In this document: positions 47,543-55,675 of the stretch, one piece after another
How the letters are laid out: every line of letters begins with the position of its first letter
Numbering within the stretch: position 1 is the stretch's first letter
Source of the DNA: Streptomyces venezuelae
GTDB taxonomy: Bacteria; Actinomycetota; Actinomycetes; Streptomycetales; Streptomycetaceae
Assembly: GCF_008642375.1 (NCBI RefSeq)
Contig: NZ_CP029194.1
Coordinates: forward strand, 6,255,001 to 6,319,000
Direction of reading: 5' to 3'
Length of the DNA: 64,000 bases
The notes under the pieces: generated by a model
The model's database searches: none
The model's input: the letters and a program-made list of their open reading frames with translations, nothing else
What the model was told of the DNA's origin: nothing
Position numbers and translations under genes: made by a program

Positions 47543-49099
47543 ATGACGGAACGACCACCGCAGCGCATCCCGAACCGCCAGCTCGCCGCGCTCATCGCCG
47601 AAGCCGGGTTCTCCAATGCGGGTCTCGCGAGACGAGTGGACCAGCTCGGTCTGGAGCACGGCCTCGATCTGCGGTACGACAAGACCTCCGTGACCCGCTG
47701 GCTCCGCGGCCAGCAGCCGCGCGGCACCACCCCCGCCCTCATCGCCGAGGTCTTCACCCGGCGCCTCGGCCGCCGGCTCTCCGCGCAGGACCTCGGTCTC
47801 GACGCCTGCGCGCCGGTCTACGCGGGCCTGGAGTTCGCGGCGACCCCCGAGGAGGCCGTCGACATCGTCAGCGGGCTCTGGCGCAAGGACTCCGGCAGCC
47901 ACGCCGAACTCCGCAAGATCGCCTTCACCCCGGCGGGGCTCGTCGTGCCCAGCCGGGACTGGCTCATCGGCCGCGCCGACGAGCGGGTCGCCCGCGGCGA
48001 GCTCGCCCCCGGCCCGCCCTCCTCCCGCGCCCACGCCGCCGGGGCGCCGGGCGACCCGCGTTCCCCGCTCGAACCGCGTTCCCCGCTCGAACCCCGGGTC
48101 CCGAACGACCCCCGGGTGACACAGCACGACCCGCGCGTCCCCGCGCAGGGCCGCTTCTCGGTGCCCCGGCAGCGCGGGACGGACCGTGGGCCGGGCCAGC
48201 GGGTCTCCAGCGGCGACGTCGCCGCCCTCCGCTCCGTCGGCGAGCTCTTCCGCACCCTCGACCACGCCTACGGCGGCGGGCACGCGCGCCAGGCCCTCGT
48301 CCGCTACCTGGAGCACGAGGCCGAGCCGATGCTGCGCGGCACGTACGGCGAGTCCGTCGGCCGCCGACTCTTCGCCGCCGCGGCCGACCTCACCCGGCTC
48401 GCAGGCTGGACCTCGTACGACATCGCCGCCCACGGCCTCGCCCAGCGCTACTTCGTCCAGGCGCTGCGTCTCGCTCAGGCCGCCGGTGACCGGGCCTACG
48501 GCTCGTACGTGCTCCTCACCATGAGCTGCCAGGCCGTCTACCTCGGCCACGGACGGGAGGCCGTGCAGCTCGCCAGGGTCGCCCAGCAGGGCGTCGGGCC
48601 CGCCGCGCCGCCCGTCGTCCAGGCGATGCTGCACGCGATCGAGGCCCGCGGGCACGCCGTCCTCGGCGAGGCCCGGGTCTGCGGCGCCTCCCTGGTCCGG
48701 GCCGAGCGGGCCCTCGAAGCGGCCCGGCCGGGCGACGAGGTGCCCTACTGGGCCAGGATGTTCGACGAGGCCCAGCTCGCCGACGAGCTCGGGCACTGCC
48801 ACCGCGACCTCCAGCAGTACCGGCCCGCCGCCCAGCACGCCGAGCGCGCCCTCCAGCTGCGCGCGCCCGGCTTCGCCCGCAGCCGGCTCTTCTGCCGGGT
48901 CGTCCTCGCCACCTCGCGCCTCGCCCTCGGCGAACTCGACCAGGCATGCGCCCTGGGCGCGGAGGCCGCCCAGCAGGCCTCCGAGATGCGCTCGGCACGC
49001 GCCGTCGAGTACGTCCGTGACTTCGAACGCCGCCTGGAGCCCTACCGCGACGCCGCGGCGGCCCGCACGTACCGCGACCGAGTAGCAGCCATCGGCTGA
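47543..49099 (+). CDS. NsdA-like transcriptional regulator with TPR-like C-terminal region
   Basis: A 518-residue protein typical of Streptomyces NsdA/NsdB-type regulators, which repress differentiation and antibiotic production; the match is from memory. The N-terminal 75 residues contain a helix-turn-helix (NAGLARRVDQLGLEHG, then KTSVTRWLRGQQPRGTTPA). Residues about 150-220 are a Pro/Arg/Ser-rich low-complexity linker with an 18-base direct repeat. The C-terminal 280 residues are helical repeats (YFVQALRLAQAAGDRAYGSY) suited to protein-protein contact. A repetitive non-coding tract follows. Confidence 0.8.
   Translation: MTERPPQRIPNRQLAALIAEAGFSNAGLARRVDQLGLEHGLDLRYDKTSVTRWLRGQQPRGTTPALIAEVFTRRLGRRLSAQDLGLDACAPVYAGLEFAATPEEAVDIVSGLWRKDSGSHAELRKIAFTPAGLVVPSRDWLIGRADERVARGELAPGPPSSRAHAAGAPGDPRSPLEPRSPLEPRVPNDPRVTQHDPRVPAQGRFSVPRQRGTDRGPGQRVSSGDVAALRSVGELFRTLDHAYGGGHARQALVRYLEHEAEPMLRGTYGESVGRRLFAAAADLTRLAGWTSYDIAAHGLAQRYFVQALRLAQAAGDRAYGSYVLLTMSCQAVYLGHGREAVQLARVAQQGVGPAAPPVVQAMLHAIEARGHAVLGEARVCGASLVRAERALEAARPGDEVPYWARMFDEAQLADELGHCHRDLQQYRPAAQHAERALQLRAPGFARSRLFCRVVLATSRLALGELDQACALGAEAAQQASEMRSARAVEYVRDFERRLEPYRDAAAARTYRDRVAAIG
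48057..48092 (+). repeat. 18-base direct repeat inside the NsdA-like gene
   Basis: Two tandem copies of an 18-base unit beginning CGCGTTCCCCGCTCGAAC encode the repeated Arg-Ser-Pro-Leu-Glu-Pro of the linker. It is in frame, so copy change would not break the gene. Confidence 0.8.
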
Positions 49100-49440
49100 C
49101 CCGGACCCGGGGTCGGGGCTGGGGCCGGAGCCGGAGTCGGGACCGGGACCGGGGTTGGAGCCCGGACCGGGGCCGGGTCGGAGCCCGGACCGGGGCCGGA
49201 GCCCGAGCCCGGACCCGAGCCGGGGCGCACAGGCCCGGGTCGGAGTCCGAGCACCGGCGGGTGTCCGTGCACGAGCCCAGGTCCGAGTCCGGGCCGGATC
49301 CCGGGCCGTAGCCCGGGCCGGAGGCTCGAGCCCCCGCCTCTGAGCCGGGCTCCGGCCCGGAGCTGAGCCCGAGGCCCGGCCGGATCTGCGCCCGAGCTCG
49401 GGGTCCGGAGCTGCGCCCGGCCCCGGGCCGGGGCTGCGGC
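49100..49440. repeat. Degenerate GC-rich repeat tract after the NsdA-like gene
   Basis: About 340 bases consist of imperfect repeats of GACCGGGGCCGGAGCCC-like units, with almost no A or T outside the repeated GGAC/GGAG positions. No gene with a ribosome-binding site is present. The tract lies between convergent genes and ends just before the stop of the FAD oxidoreductase gene. It may have grown by slippage or recombination and could act as a structured 3' region. Confidence 0.8.
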
Positions 49441-49450
49441 CGTGTGCGTG

Positions 49451-50821
49451 TTACGCGGCCTCCTCCGTCGTCTCTTCCTCCTCCTTCGGGAGGCGGAAGC
49501 CGAGGTCGACGAGGAGGGCGCGGGCCGCGCGGGTTCCCGAGGCGAGGGCGCCCTGGGGGGTGCCCGCGTCCCGGTGGTCGCCGCAGACGTACAGGCCCGC
49601 GAGCAGCCGGACCGGGCGGCGGGCGTCGTACGGGGGCGGCATCGCCGGTAGGGCCTCCCGGGTGTGGTGCAGGGCCAGCAGCTCCCACTCGTCGGTCGAC
49701 GTGCCGTACAGCGTGGCGAGGTGCTTGCGGACCCGGCGCTCCGTGTCGTCCGGCGGCGCCCCGAGCACCGTCGAGGTGATCAGGGCCCGGCCCTCCGGGG
49801 CGCGGACCGGGTCGACCGCGCTCATCACCGCCGTGTGGGCCACCGGCCCGCCCGGGTCGGACTCCAGGAGCAGCGCCGGGTCCCCGGTGGGCGCCACGGG
49901 CGCCGTGTGGTGGAGGAGCGTCACCGCGTGGAAGGCGGGCGTCCGCAGGCCGGGCAGCAGCTCGGCCGCCGTCCGCGCCCCCGTCGCGAGCAGCACCGCG
50001 CGGCAGCCGAGGACCCCGTGCTCGGCGGTCGTCACCCGCGAGACGGACGCCTCCGTGACCCGGACGCCGGTACGGACCGTGCCGGCCGGCAGCACGGCGG
50101 CGAGCCGCTCCGGGAGGGCCGCCGCACCGCCCTCCGGCACGGCGAGCCGGCCCCGGGCGAAGGCGCGAAGGGCCAGGTCGGCCCGGCGGCTCGATGTGCC
50201 GAGGTCCGGGTCGCCGAGGAGCGCGGCGAGCAGCGGCCGCAGCACGCCCTGCACGGTCCGGGCGGGCAGCCGGGCGGTCAGCGCCTCGCGCGCGGTCCGC
50301 TCGGGGCGGGCCAGCAGCCGCTGCGACGGGGTCGCGGCGAGCCGGACCAGGGACGCGCCGAGCCGTGCCTGGTCGAGCGAGGCCGCCGGCCGCCGGGGGG
50401 CGCTCGCGAGGGCGCGCGCCATGCTGAACGCTCCCCCCACGCTCCGGTGCCCCCCGCCGCGGTGCGCGCCACCCGCCCGGCGCGGGTGCGGGGCGCCCCA
50501 CCGCGCGTACCGGCCGTCGCTGTGCACGAGCACCCCTGGGGCGAAGTGGCGCAGCGCGAGGCCGTCGAGCCCCGGTACGGCCCGCAGCTCCTCGGGCGAC
50601 AGGGTGAGCAGGGGGCCCACCCGGTCGAGCAGGAAGCCGTCGACGGAGTCGGTGGTCATCCGGCCGCCCACCTGCGGCTCCGCCTCCAGGACGGCGACGG
50701 AGAGGCCGGCTCCGGTCAGCCGGCGGGCGGCCGTGAGCCCCGCGATCCCGGCCCCCACGATGACGACGTCGACGGTTTCCCCGACGTCCGTTCGCTGTGC
50801 GGTACTTGCGGTACTGAGCAC
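49451..50821 (-). CDS. FAD-dependent oxidoreductase (protoporphyrinogen oxidase/amine oxidase fold)
   Basis: A 456-residue flavoprotein. The GTG start at 50821 is preceded by GGGGAGGGG. The N-terminal dinucleotide-binding motif is DVVIVGAGIAGLTAARRL, followed by VLEAEPQVGGRMTTD, the GG-R motif of the amine oxidase fold. The C-terminal flavin-contact segment reads GLYVCGDHRDAGTPQGALAS. Members include protoporphyrinogen oxidases, carotenoid desaturases and amine oxidases; the substrate is not defined by context. A repeat tract follows the gene. The gene upstream on the same strand is a TIGR01777-type epimerase 211 bases away. Confidence 0.86.
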   Translation of the reverse strand: MLSTASTAQRTDVGETVDVVIVGAGIAGLTAARRLTGAGLSVAVLEAEPQVGGRMTTDSVDGFLLDRVGPLLTLSPEELRAVPGLDGLALRHFAPGVLVHSDGRYARWGAPHPRRAGGAHRGGGHRSVGGAFSMARALASAPRRPAASLDQARLGASLVRLAATPSQRLLARPERTAREALTARLPARTVQGVLRPLLAALLGDPDLGTSSRRADLALRAFARGRLAVPEGGAAALPERLAAVLPAGTVRTGVRVTEASVSRVTTAEHGVLGCRAVLLATGARTAAELLPGLRTPAFHAVTLLHHTAPVAPTGDPALLLESDPGGPVAHTAVMSAVDPVRAPEGRALITSTVLGAPPDDTERRVRKHLATLYGTSTDEWELLALHHTREALPAMPPPYDARRPVRLLAGLYVCGDHRDAGTPQGALASGTRAARALLVDLGFRLPKEEEETTEEAA

Positions 50822-51032
50822 GTGCCCCTCCCCAGGTCGGCGCCGCCGGTGGGAGGCCTTATGCCCCCAACAGGCCCCCGGAATGCCCGAGTTCGCGGTC
50901 GTATCGAACAATGGGCATCGAGCCTAGGGAGCGCGCCAGCGGAAGTCGGCCCGCGCGCGGCGGGGTGCACGCAGCACGGGGGAGCGCAGGGAGCCGCGGG
51001 GGAGGGGGAGGGGGAGGGGAGGAGGAGGGGGG

Positions 51033-51944
51033 TCAGCGGGCCGCTGCCCTGATCGCCTCGTCGATCGTCGGGAAGGCGAAGTCGAAGCCGGACTCCAACA
51101 ACCGTGCCGGCAGCACCCGCTGACTGCCCAGCACGTCCTGGGCGAAGTCCCCGAGCACCAGCTTCAGCGCGGGCGCGGGCACCGTGCACAGCGTCGGCCG
51201 CCGCAGGACCCGGCCCATCGCGGCCGTCACCTCCCGGTTGGTGACCGGCTCGGGGGCGGTCAGGTTCACCGGGCCCGACAGGGACGGGGTGTCGACCAGG
51301 TGGCGCAGGGCGGCCACCTCGTCGTGGAGGGAGATGTGGGACCAGTACTGGCGGCCGTCGCCCATCCGTCCGCCGATCCCGGCGCGGAAGACCGGGAAGA
51401 GCCGTCCCCAGGCCCCGCCCTCGGCGGCCACGACCAGGCCGGTGCGGGCGTGGGCGACGCGGATGCCGGCCTCCTCGGCGGGGGCGGCGGCGGCCTCCCA
51501 CTCGACGCACACCGAGGGCAGGAAGCCCGTCCCGGCGGGCGCGCTCTCGTCGACAGCGCGGCTTCCGGTGTCCCCGTAGTAGCCGAGCGCCGTGCCGCAG
51601 ACCAGGACCTCGGGCGGCTCCGCGAGCGAGGCCAGCGCCTCGGCGATCGCCCGGGTGCCGAGGACGCGGCTGTCGCGGATCTCCCGCTTGTACGCCTCGG
51701 TCCAGCGGCGTTCGCCGACGCCGGCGCCCGCCAGGTGGACGACGGCGTCCACCCCGACGAGTCCGGCGGCGTCCACGTACAGCCGCTTCGGGTCCCACTC
51801 GACCTCGTCGGCGGTCGCGGCGGGCCGTCTGACGAGGCGGAGGACGTCGTGGCCGTCGGTGCGCAGGGAGCGGACGAGGGCCCGGCCGATGAGTCCGGTC
51901 GCGCCGGTGACGGCGACGCGCTTGCGGGTGGCGGAACGCTGCAT
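51033..51944 (-). CDS. TIGR01777-family NAD-dependent epimerase/dehydratase
   Basis: A 303-residue extended SDR of the YfcH/TIGR01777 group. The Rossmann motif is VAVTGATGLIGRALVRSL. The signature GAGVGERRWTEAYKREIRDSR and the later GYYGD are specific to this group. The C-terminal DUF1731-like part (VLGSQRVLPARLLESGFDF) is typical. Function is unknown; relatives include cell-division inhibitor SulA-labelled proteins without proof. The start at 51944 is close to the divergent GNAT gene, 46 bases away, so the two may share a promoter region. Confidence 0.9.
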   Translation of the reverse strand: MQRSATRKRVAVTGATGLIGRALVRSLRTDGHDVLRLVRRPAATADEVEWDPKRLYVDAAGLVGVDAVVHLAGAGVGERRWTEAYKREIRDSRVLGTRAIAEALASLAEPPEVLVCGTALGYYGDTGSRAVDESAPAGTGFLPSVCVEWEAAAAPAEEAGIRVAHARTGLVVAAEGGAWGRLFPVFRAGIGGRMGDGRQYWSHISLHDEVAALRHLVDTPSLSGPVNLTAPEPVTNREVTAAMGRVLRRPTLCTVPAPALKLVLGDFAQDVLGSQRVLPARLLESGFDFAFPTIDEAIRAAAR

Positions 51945-51990
51945 GGGCCCATCCTGCCCTCCCGGTCCCGTGCGTGACACAGTGGCCGTC

Positions 51991-52497
51991 ATGATCGTGC
52001 CGCAGACGCAGACGCAGATTCGTATCGCCGAAGCCGGGGACGACGACGCCCTCGGCGCGCTCGACCGGGCCGCCTGGTCGCCCCTCCACGCGGTGCTGCC
52101 CGCGCCGACGGAGCCGCACGAGCCCTTCTTCGACGAACGGCACCTGCCCGAGGACTACCTCGTCGCGGTGGTGGACGGCGCCGTGGCCGGCTACATCCGG
52201 CTCGCCCTGCCGACCCCGCTCGCCGCCACCGCCCACGTGCGCCAGATCCAGGGCCTGGTGGTCGACGAGTCCGTCCGTGGCCGGGGTGTCGCGCGGGCGC
52301 TGCTGCGGGCGGCCGCGGAGCGGGCCCGCGCGGAGGGTGCCCGCCGGATCACCCTGCGGGTCATCGGGCACAACACACCGGCCCGCGCGCTCTACGCCTC
52401 CGAGGGGTTCGCGGTGGAGGGCGTCCTGCCGGGCGAGCTCCTGATCGACGGGGAGTACGTGGACGACGTCCTGATGGGCCGCTCGCTACTCGACTGA
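51991..52497 (+). CDS. GNAT-family N-acetyltransferase
   Basis: A 168-residue acetyltransferase. The acetyl-CoA motif is LVVDESVRGRGVARALLRAA, with the R-G-x-G loop for the pyrophosphate. The C-terminal VIGHNTPARALYASEGF has the usual Asn and Tyr used near the active site, and the protein ends with VDDVLMGRSL. Substrate unknown. The 3' end overlaps the convergent TetR gene by 12 bases, and it diverges from the epimerase gene. Confidence 0.86.
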   Translation: MIVPQTQTQIRIAEAGDDDALGALDRAAWSPLHAVLPAPTEPHEPFFDERHLPEDYLVAVVDGAVAGYIRLALPTPLAATAHVRQIQGLVVDESVRGRGVARALLRAAAERARAEGARRITLRVIGHNTPARALYASEGFAVEGVLPGELLIDGEYVDDVLMGRSLLD

Positions 52498-53214
52498 GCC
52501 GGCCCGCGAGCCGTCGCCCGAGCCGTTCTGCGACCCGTCCCGCGAGCCGTCGCCCGACCCGTCGTCCGGCCCGGCCCCGGCGCTCGCGTCCCCGAGGAGC
52601 CGCATCCCGCCCATCAGCTCGCGCAGGCAGCGGACGGCGAGAGCTGCCGGTGAGCCCTCGCCGCGCACCGGCGCGTCCGTCTCCGCCCAGGTCTCCAGTG
52701 CGATCCGGATGGCGTCCGTGGCCGCCGCCGCCGCGAGCCGGATCTCCAGCGGGTCGGTCTCCGGGCCCGCGAGCCCGGCCAGGACCTCGCGCAGCTTCTC
52801 CTCGGACTCCTGGTTGACCCGGTACCAGACGGCCCGCAGGGCGGGGTCCTCCGCGGCCGCCCGCAGGAGCCCGCGCGTCCAGAGAACCCCCTCGGCCGCC
52901 TCCTCGTCCTCCGCGGCCAGCGACTCGGCGATCGAGCGTTCCAGCGCCTCGGGGAGACGGGCCCCGGGGCCGGCCGCCGCGAGCTGGTCGCGCCATCGGT
53001 CGGCGCCGCCCGCGAGGAGCGGGGCCACGGCGTCCTGCTTGGAGCGGAAGTACCGGTAGAAGGTGCGCAGGGCGACCCCGGCCCGCAGGGCGATGTCCTC
53101 GGCCGTCGTGCCGTCGGGCCCGCGCTCGGTGAAGAGCTCGGCGGCGGCGCGGGCGATGTCCAGCTGGGTCGCGGCCTTGCGGCGCTCCGTCAGGGAGGGG
53201 GGCTTGGTGCTCAC
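52486..53214 (-). CDS. TetR-family regulator with repetitive C-terminal tail
   Basis: A 242-residue TetR-like regulator starting at a GTG. The helix-turn-helix is at about residues 34-60 (TAEDIALRAGVALRTFYRYF). The ligand domain fits the group that includes a C-terminal helix with ETW. The last 25 residues are a Gly/Asp/Ser repeat (DGSGDGSRDGSQNGSGDGS), encoded by a repeated sequence. It diverges from two dehydrogenase genes over 120 bases that contain two paired inverted repeats, so it probably represses them. Confidence 0.88.
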   Translation of the reverse strand: MSTKPPSLTERRKAATQLDIARAAAELFTERGPDGTTAEDIALRAGVALRTFYRYFRSKQDAVAPLLAGGADRWRDQLAAAGPGARLPEALERSIAESLAAEDEEAAEGVLWTRGLLRAAAEDPALRAVWYRVNQESEEKLREVLAGLAGPETDPLEIRLAAAAATDAIRIALETWAETDAPVRGEGSPAALAVRCLRELMGGMRLLGDASAGAGPDDGSGDGSRDGSQNGSGDGSRAGSVE

Positions 53215-53246
53215 CGTACGAAGACTACGCCCGCGCCTGCCGAAAG

Positions 53247-53278
53247 TGCATGACGTGCAACTCTGGCAAAACGTGCCA
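53247..53278. promoter_or_regulatory. Paired operator-like inverted repeats between TetR and SDR genes
   Basis: TGCA-N5-TGCA (53247-53259) and TGGCA-N5-TGCCA (53264-53278) have the same five-base spacer and centres 18 bases apart. This fits cooperative binding of a TetR dimer pair on one face of the helix, though the arms are short. Confidence 0.55.
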
Positions 53279-53334
53279 CTCGGGCGTACGGTGGCAGGCG
53301 TTCCACGGAAGCTTGACATCGAGAGGTTGCCGCC

Positions 53335-54129
53335 ATGAACCAGCTGACCCGTTACGAAGGACGCCGCGCCCTCATCACCGGCGGTGGCTCCGGCATCGGC
53401 CAGGCCACCGTGCTCCGCGTGCTCGCGGAGGGCGGCCGCGTCGTCGCCGCCGACATCAGCGAGGACGGCCTCAAGGACACCGTCGCCAAGGCCGGCGAGG
53501 CCGCCGACCGCCTCACCACCGTCGTCGTGAACGTCGCCGACGAGGCGTCCGTCCGGGCCGGCGTCGCCGCCGCCGTCGAGGCGCTCGGCGGGCTCGACGT
53601 CCTGGTCAACGCGGCGGGCATCCTGCGCTCCTCGCACACCCACGAGACGAGCCTCGACTCCTTCGAGCAGGTGCTCCGGATCAACCTCACCGGCACCTTC
53701 CTCATGATCCGCGAGTCGATCCCGGCTCTCCTGGAGGGCGACGGCTCCGCCGTCGTGAACTTCTCCTCGACCTCCGCGATGTTCGCCCACCCCTACATGG
53801 CGGCCTACGCGGCCAGCAAGGGCGGCATCCAGTCCATGACCCACGCGCTCGCCGCCGAGTACGCCAAGCAGGGCATCCGCTTCACCGCCGTCCAGCCCGG
53901 CTCCATCTCCTCCGGCATGACCGACGGCACCGGCGCCAGCAAGCAGTCGATCGGCCCCGGCCTGCCCGAGGACACCGACTGGTCCCTCTTCGCGAAGCTC
54001 GCCCCCGCCCTCGGCCAGGGCTTCGCCGGCCCCGAGACCGTCGCCGGCGTCGTCGCGATGCTCGCGAGCGAGGACGGGAAGTTCATCACCGGCACCGAGG
54101 TCCGCGTCGACGGCGGAACGCACTTCTGA
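53335..54129 (+). CDS. Short-chain dehydrogenase/reductase
   Basis: A 264-residue classical SDR. The cofactor motif is ALITGGGSGIGQATVLRVL; the NAAG motif is VLVNAAGIL; catalytic residues are Ser in NFSSTSAM and the YxxxK pair in YAASKGG. The acidic residue after strand 2 (AADISED) suggests NAD preference. The stop overlaps the next start (TGATG), so it is coupled with a second SDR. Both lie opposite a TetR gene. Steroid, alcohol or acyl-CoA substrates are possible; none can be chosen. Confidence 0.91.
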   Translation: MNQLTRYEGRRALITGGGSGIGQATVLRVLAEGGRVVAADISEDGLKDTVAKAGEAADRLTTVVVNVADEASVRAGVAAAVEALGGLDVLVNAAGILRSSHTHETSLDSFEQVLRINLTGTFLMIRESIPALLEGDGSAVVNFSSTSAMFAHPYMAAYAASKGGIQSMTHALAAEYAKQGIRFTAVQPGSISSGMTDGTGASKQSIGPGLPEDTDWSLFAKLAPALGQGFAGPETVAGVVAMLASEDGKFITGTEVRVDGGTHF

Positions 54130-54962
54130 TGAGCGCCCGGGACGTGTTCGGCGGCCGTACGGCCGTCATCACCGGCGCCTCCTCCGGCATCGGTGCCGGC
54201 CTCGCCCGGCACGCCGCCGGACTCGGCATGAAGCTGGTCCTCGCCGACATCGCCGCCGAGCGTCTCGCCGCCTTCGCGGAGGAGCTGCGGGCCGCCGGCG
54301 CCGAGGTGGAGGCCGTGGTGACCGACGTCGCCGTGCCCGCCTCCGTCGAGGCCCTCGCGGACACCGCGTACACCCGCTTCGGCACGGTCGACATGCTGGT
54401 GAACAACGCCGGGATCATGGCCATGGGCTACTCCTGGGAGATCCCCGCCGAGCGCTGGGACGCCATGCTGCGGATCAACATCGGCGGCTACGTCAACGGC
54501 ATCCGGGCCTTCGTCCCGCGCATGCTGGAGCGCGGCGAGAAGGCCTGGGTGGTGAACGTGTCGTCGATCGGCGGCATGCTGCCGAGCCCGCTGATGGCCC
54601 CGTACAGCGTCACCAAGTTCGGCACGCTCGCGCTCACCGAGTCGCTCCACCACGAGATGCTGATGAAGGGCGCTCCGATCCAGGTGTCCGTGGTGACCCC
54701 CGGCTCGGTCAAGAGCGAGATCTTCAGGGCGGCCAGGCCCGGCGAGGGCACCCCGCCCGAGATCGCGGCCTTCAACGACCACCTGCAGACCCTCGCCGAC
54801 GAGCACGGGCTGACCCCCGAGGAGCACGCCGAGCGCGTCTTCGAGATGGTCGCCGAGGGGAAGTACTGGGCGGTCCCGCAGCCGGAGCAGCTCTTCCCGG
54901 CGCTCCAGCCGCGCACGGACATGATCCTCGGCCAGGTGAACCCGCGGCTCCAGCAGGGCTGA
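54129..54962 (+). CDS. Short-chain dehydrogenase/reductase, second of pair
   Basis: A 277-residue classical SDR. Motifs: TAVITGASSGIGAGLARHAA, MLVNNAGIMA, the catalytic Ser in NVSSIGGM, and YSVTKFG (YxxxK). The acidic residue after strand 2 (VLADIAAE) again suggests NAD. The C-terminal extension (EEHAERVFEMVAEGKYWAVP) is seen in SDRs that act on larger hydrophobic substrates. It is co-translated with the first SDR and followed by a clear terminator. Two coupled SDRs under a TetR suggest successive oxidations in a degradation pathway. Confidence 0.9.
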   Translation: MSARDVFGGRTAVITGASSGIGAGLARHAAGLGMKLVLADIAAERLAAFAEELRAAGAEVEAVVTDVAVPASVEALADTAYTRFGTVDMLVNNAGIMAMGYSWEIPAERWDAMLRINIGGYVNGIRAFVPRMLERGEKAWVVNVSSIGGMLPSPLMAPYSVTKFGTLALTESLHHEMLMKGAPIQVSVVTPGSVKSEIFRAARPGEGTPPEIAAFNDHLQTLADEHGLTPEEHAERVFEMVAEGKYWAVPQPEQLFPALQPRTDMILGQVNPRLQQG

Positions 54963-54983
54963 CGGACGCCGGCACCGAAAGCC

Positions 54984-55022
54984 GGTACGGACCCGGGGTG
55001 GGACGGCCCCCGGGTCCGTACC
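54984..55022. terminator. Terminator after the SDR pair
   Basis: A 15-base stem (GGTACGGACCCGGGG, 54984-54998, with 55008-55022) has a nine-base loop. It lies between convergent genes. Confidence 0.85.
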
Positions 55023-55043
55023 TCTTCCCGTCCCGGCCTGCCG

Positions 55044-55565
55044 CTACGTGGCCCCGAAGCGCTCCCACAGCCGGGGGAAGCGGGCCGCGAGCACGTCGTC
55101 GTTCTCCAGGTCGAAGGGCGCGCCCAGCGGCTCCCCGCCCGGCATCGGAATGCCCAGGTCCGGGGTCTCGGCGCCGGTCAGCTGCTCGTACGCCTCGTCC
55201 GCAGCGAAACCGATCTCCTCGCCGTCCCCGTCGATCTCCACGTCGAAGTCGCCGAGCAGTTCCGCCAGCGAGTCCGGCTCGTGCACGGCACCCTCGAAGA
55301 CCTCCCGGCCCTGGCCGATGAGCCAGCAGCGGAAGGCGTCGAAGGTCTCGTCGCCCGCCCCGTCGAAGAGCACGGCCGCCGCGCCCCACAGATCCCAGAG
55401 GTACGCGCGGTTGTAGCGCGCCTCGAAATGGCGGGCGTAGTCGAGCACGGAGTCGGGATCCAGCCGGATCAGCCGCTCCACGAGCAGATCGGCCTGTTCC
55501 TCGGGGTCGCCCTCGGCGGCCTCGCGGGTGGCGTCGATGATCTCCCAGAACTCCGTCTCGTCCAT
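55044..55565 (-). CDS. DUF4240 domain protein
   Basis: A 173-residue acidic soluble protein with the DUF4240 N-terminal domain (DETEFWEIIDATREAAEGDP, then WDLWGAAAVLFDGAGDETFDAF). The family is uncharacterised and often appears near toxin-immunity and surface genes, but no such partner lies here. The start ATG at 55565 is preceded in frame by a GTG one codon earlier. It diverges from an SDR-like gene over 110 bases. Confidence 0.85.
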   Translation of the reverse strand: MDETEFWEIIDATREAAEGDPEEQADLLVERLIRLDPDSVLDYARHFEARYNRAYLWDLWGAAAVLFDGAGDETFDAFRCWLIGQGREVFEGAVHEPDSLAELLGDFDVEIDGDGEEIGFAADEAYEQLTGAETPDLGIPMPGGEPLGAPFDLENDDVLAARFPRLWERFGAT

Positions 55566-55675
55566 CACGGGACCAGCATCCTGTCTCGGCGGGCACGACG
55601 CACCCGGAATGCCCGAAGAACTCCGGAAATGAATCCGGACAGAAGATGTCGTACTTTCCTGCCAGTCTGGTGCTC

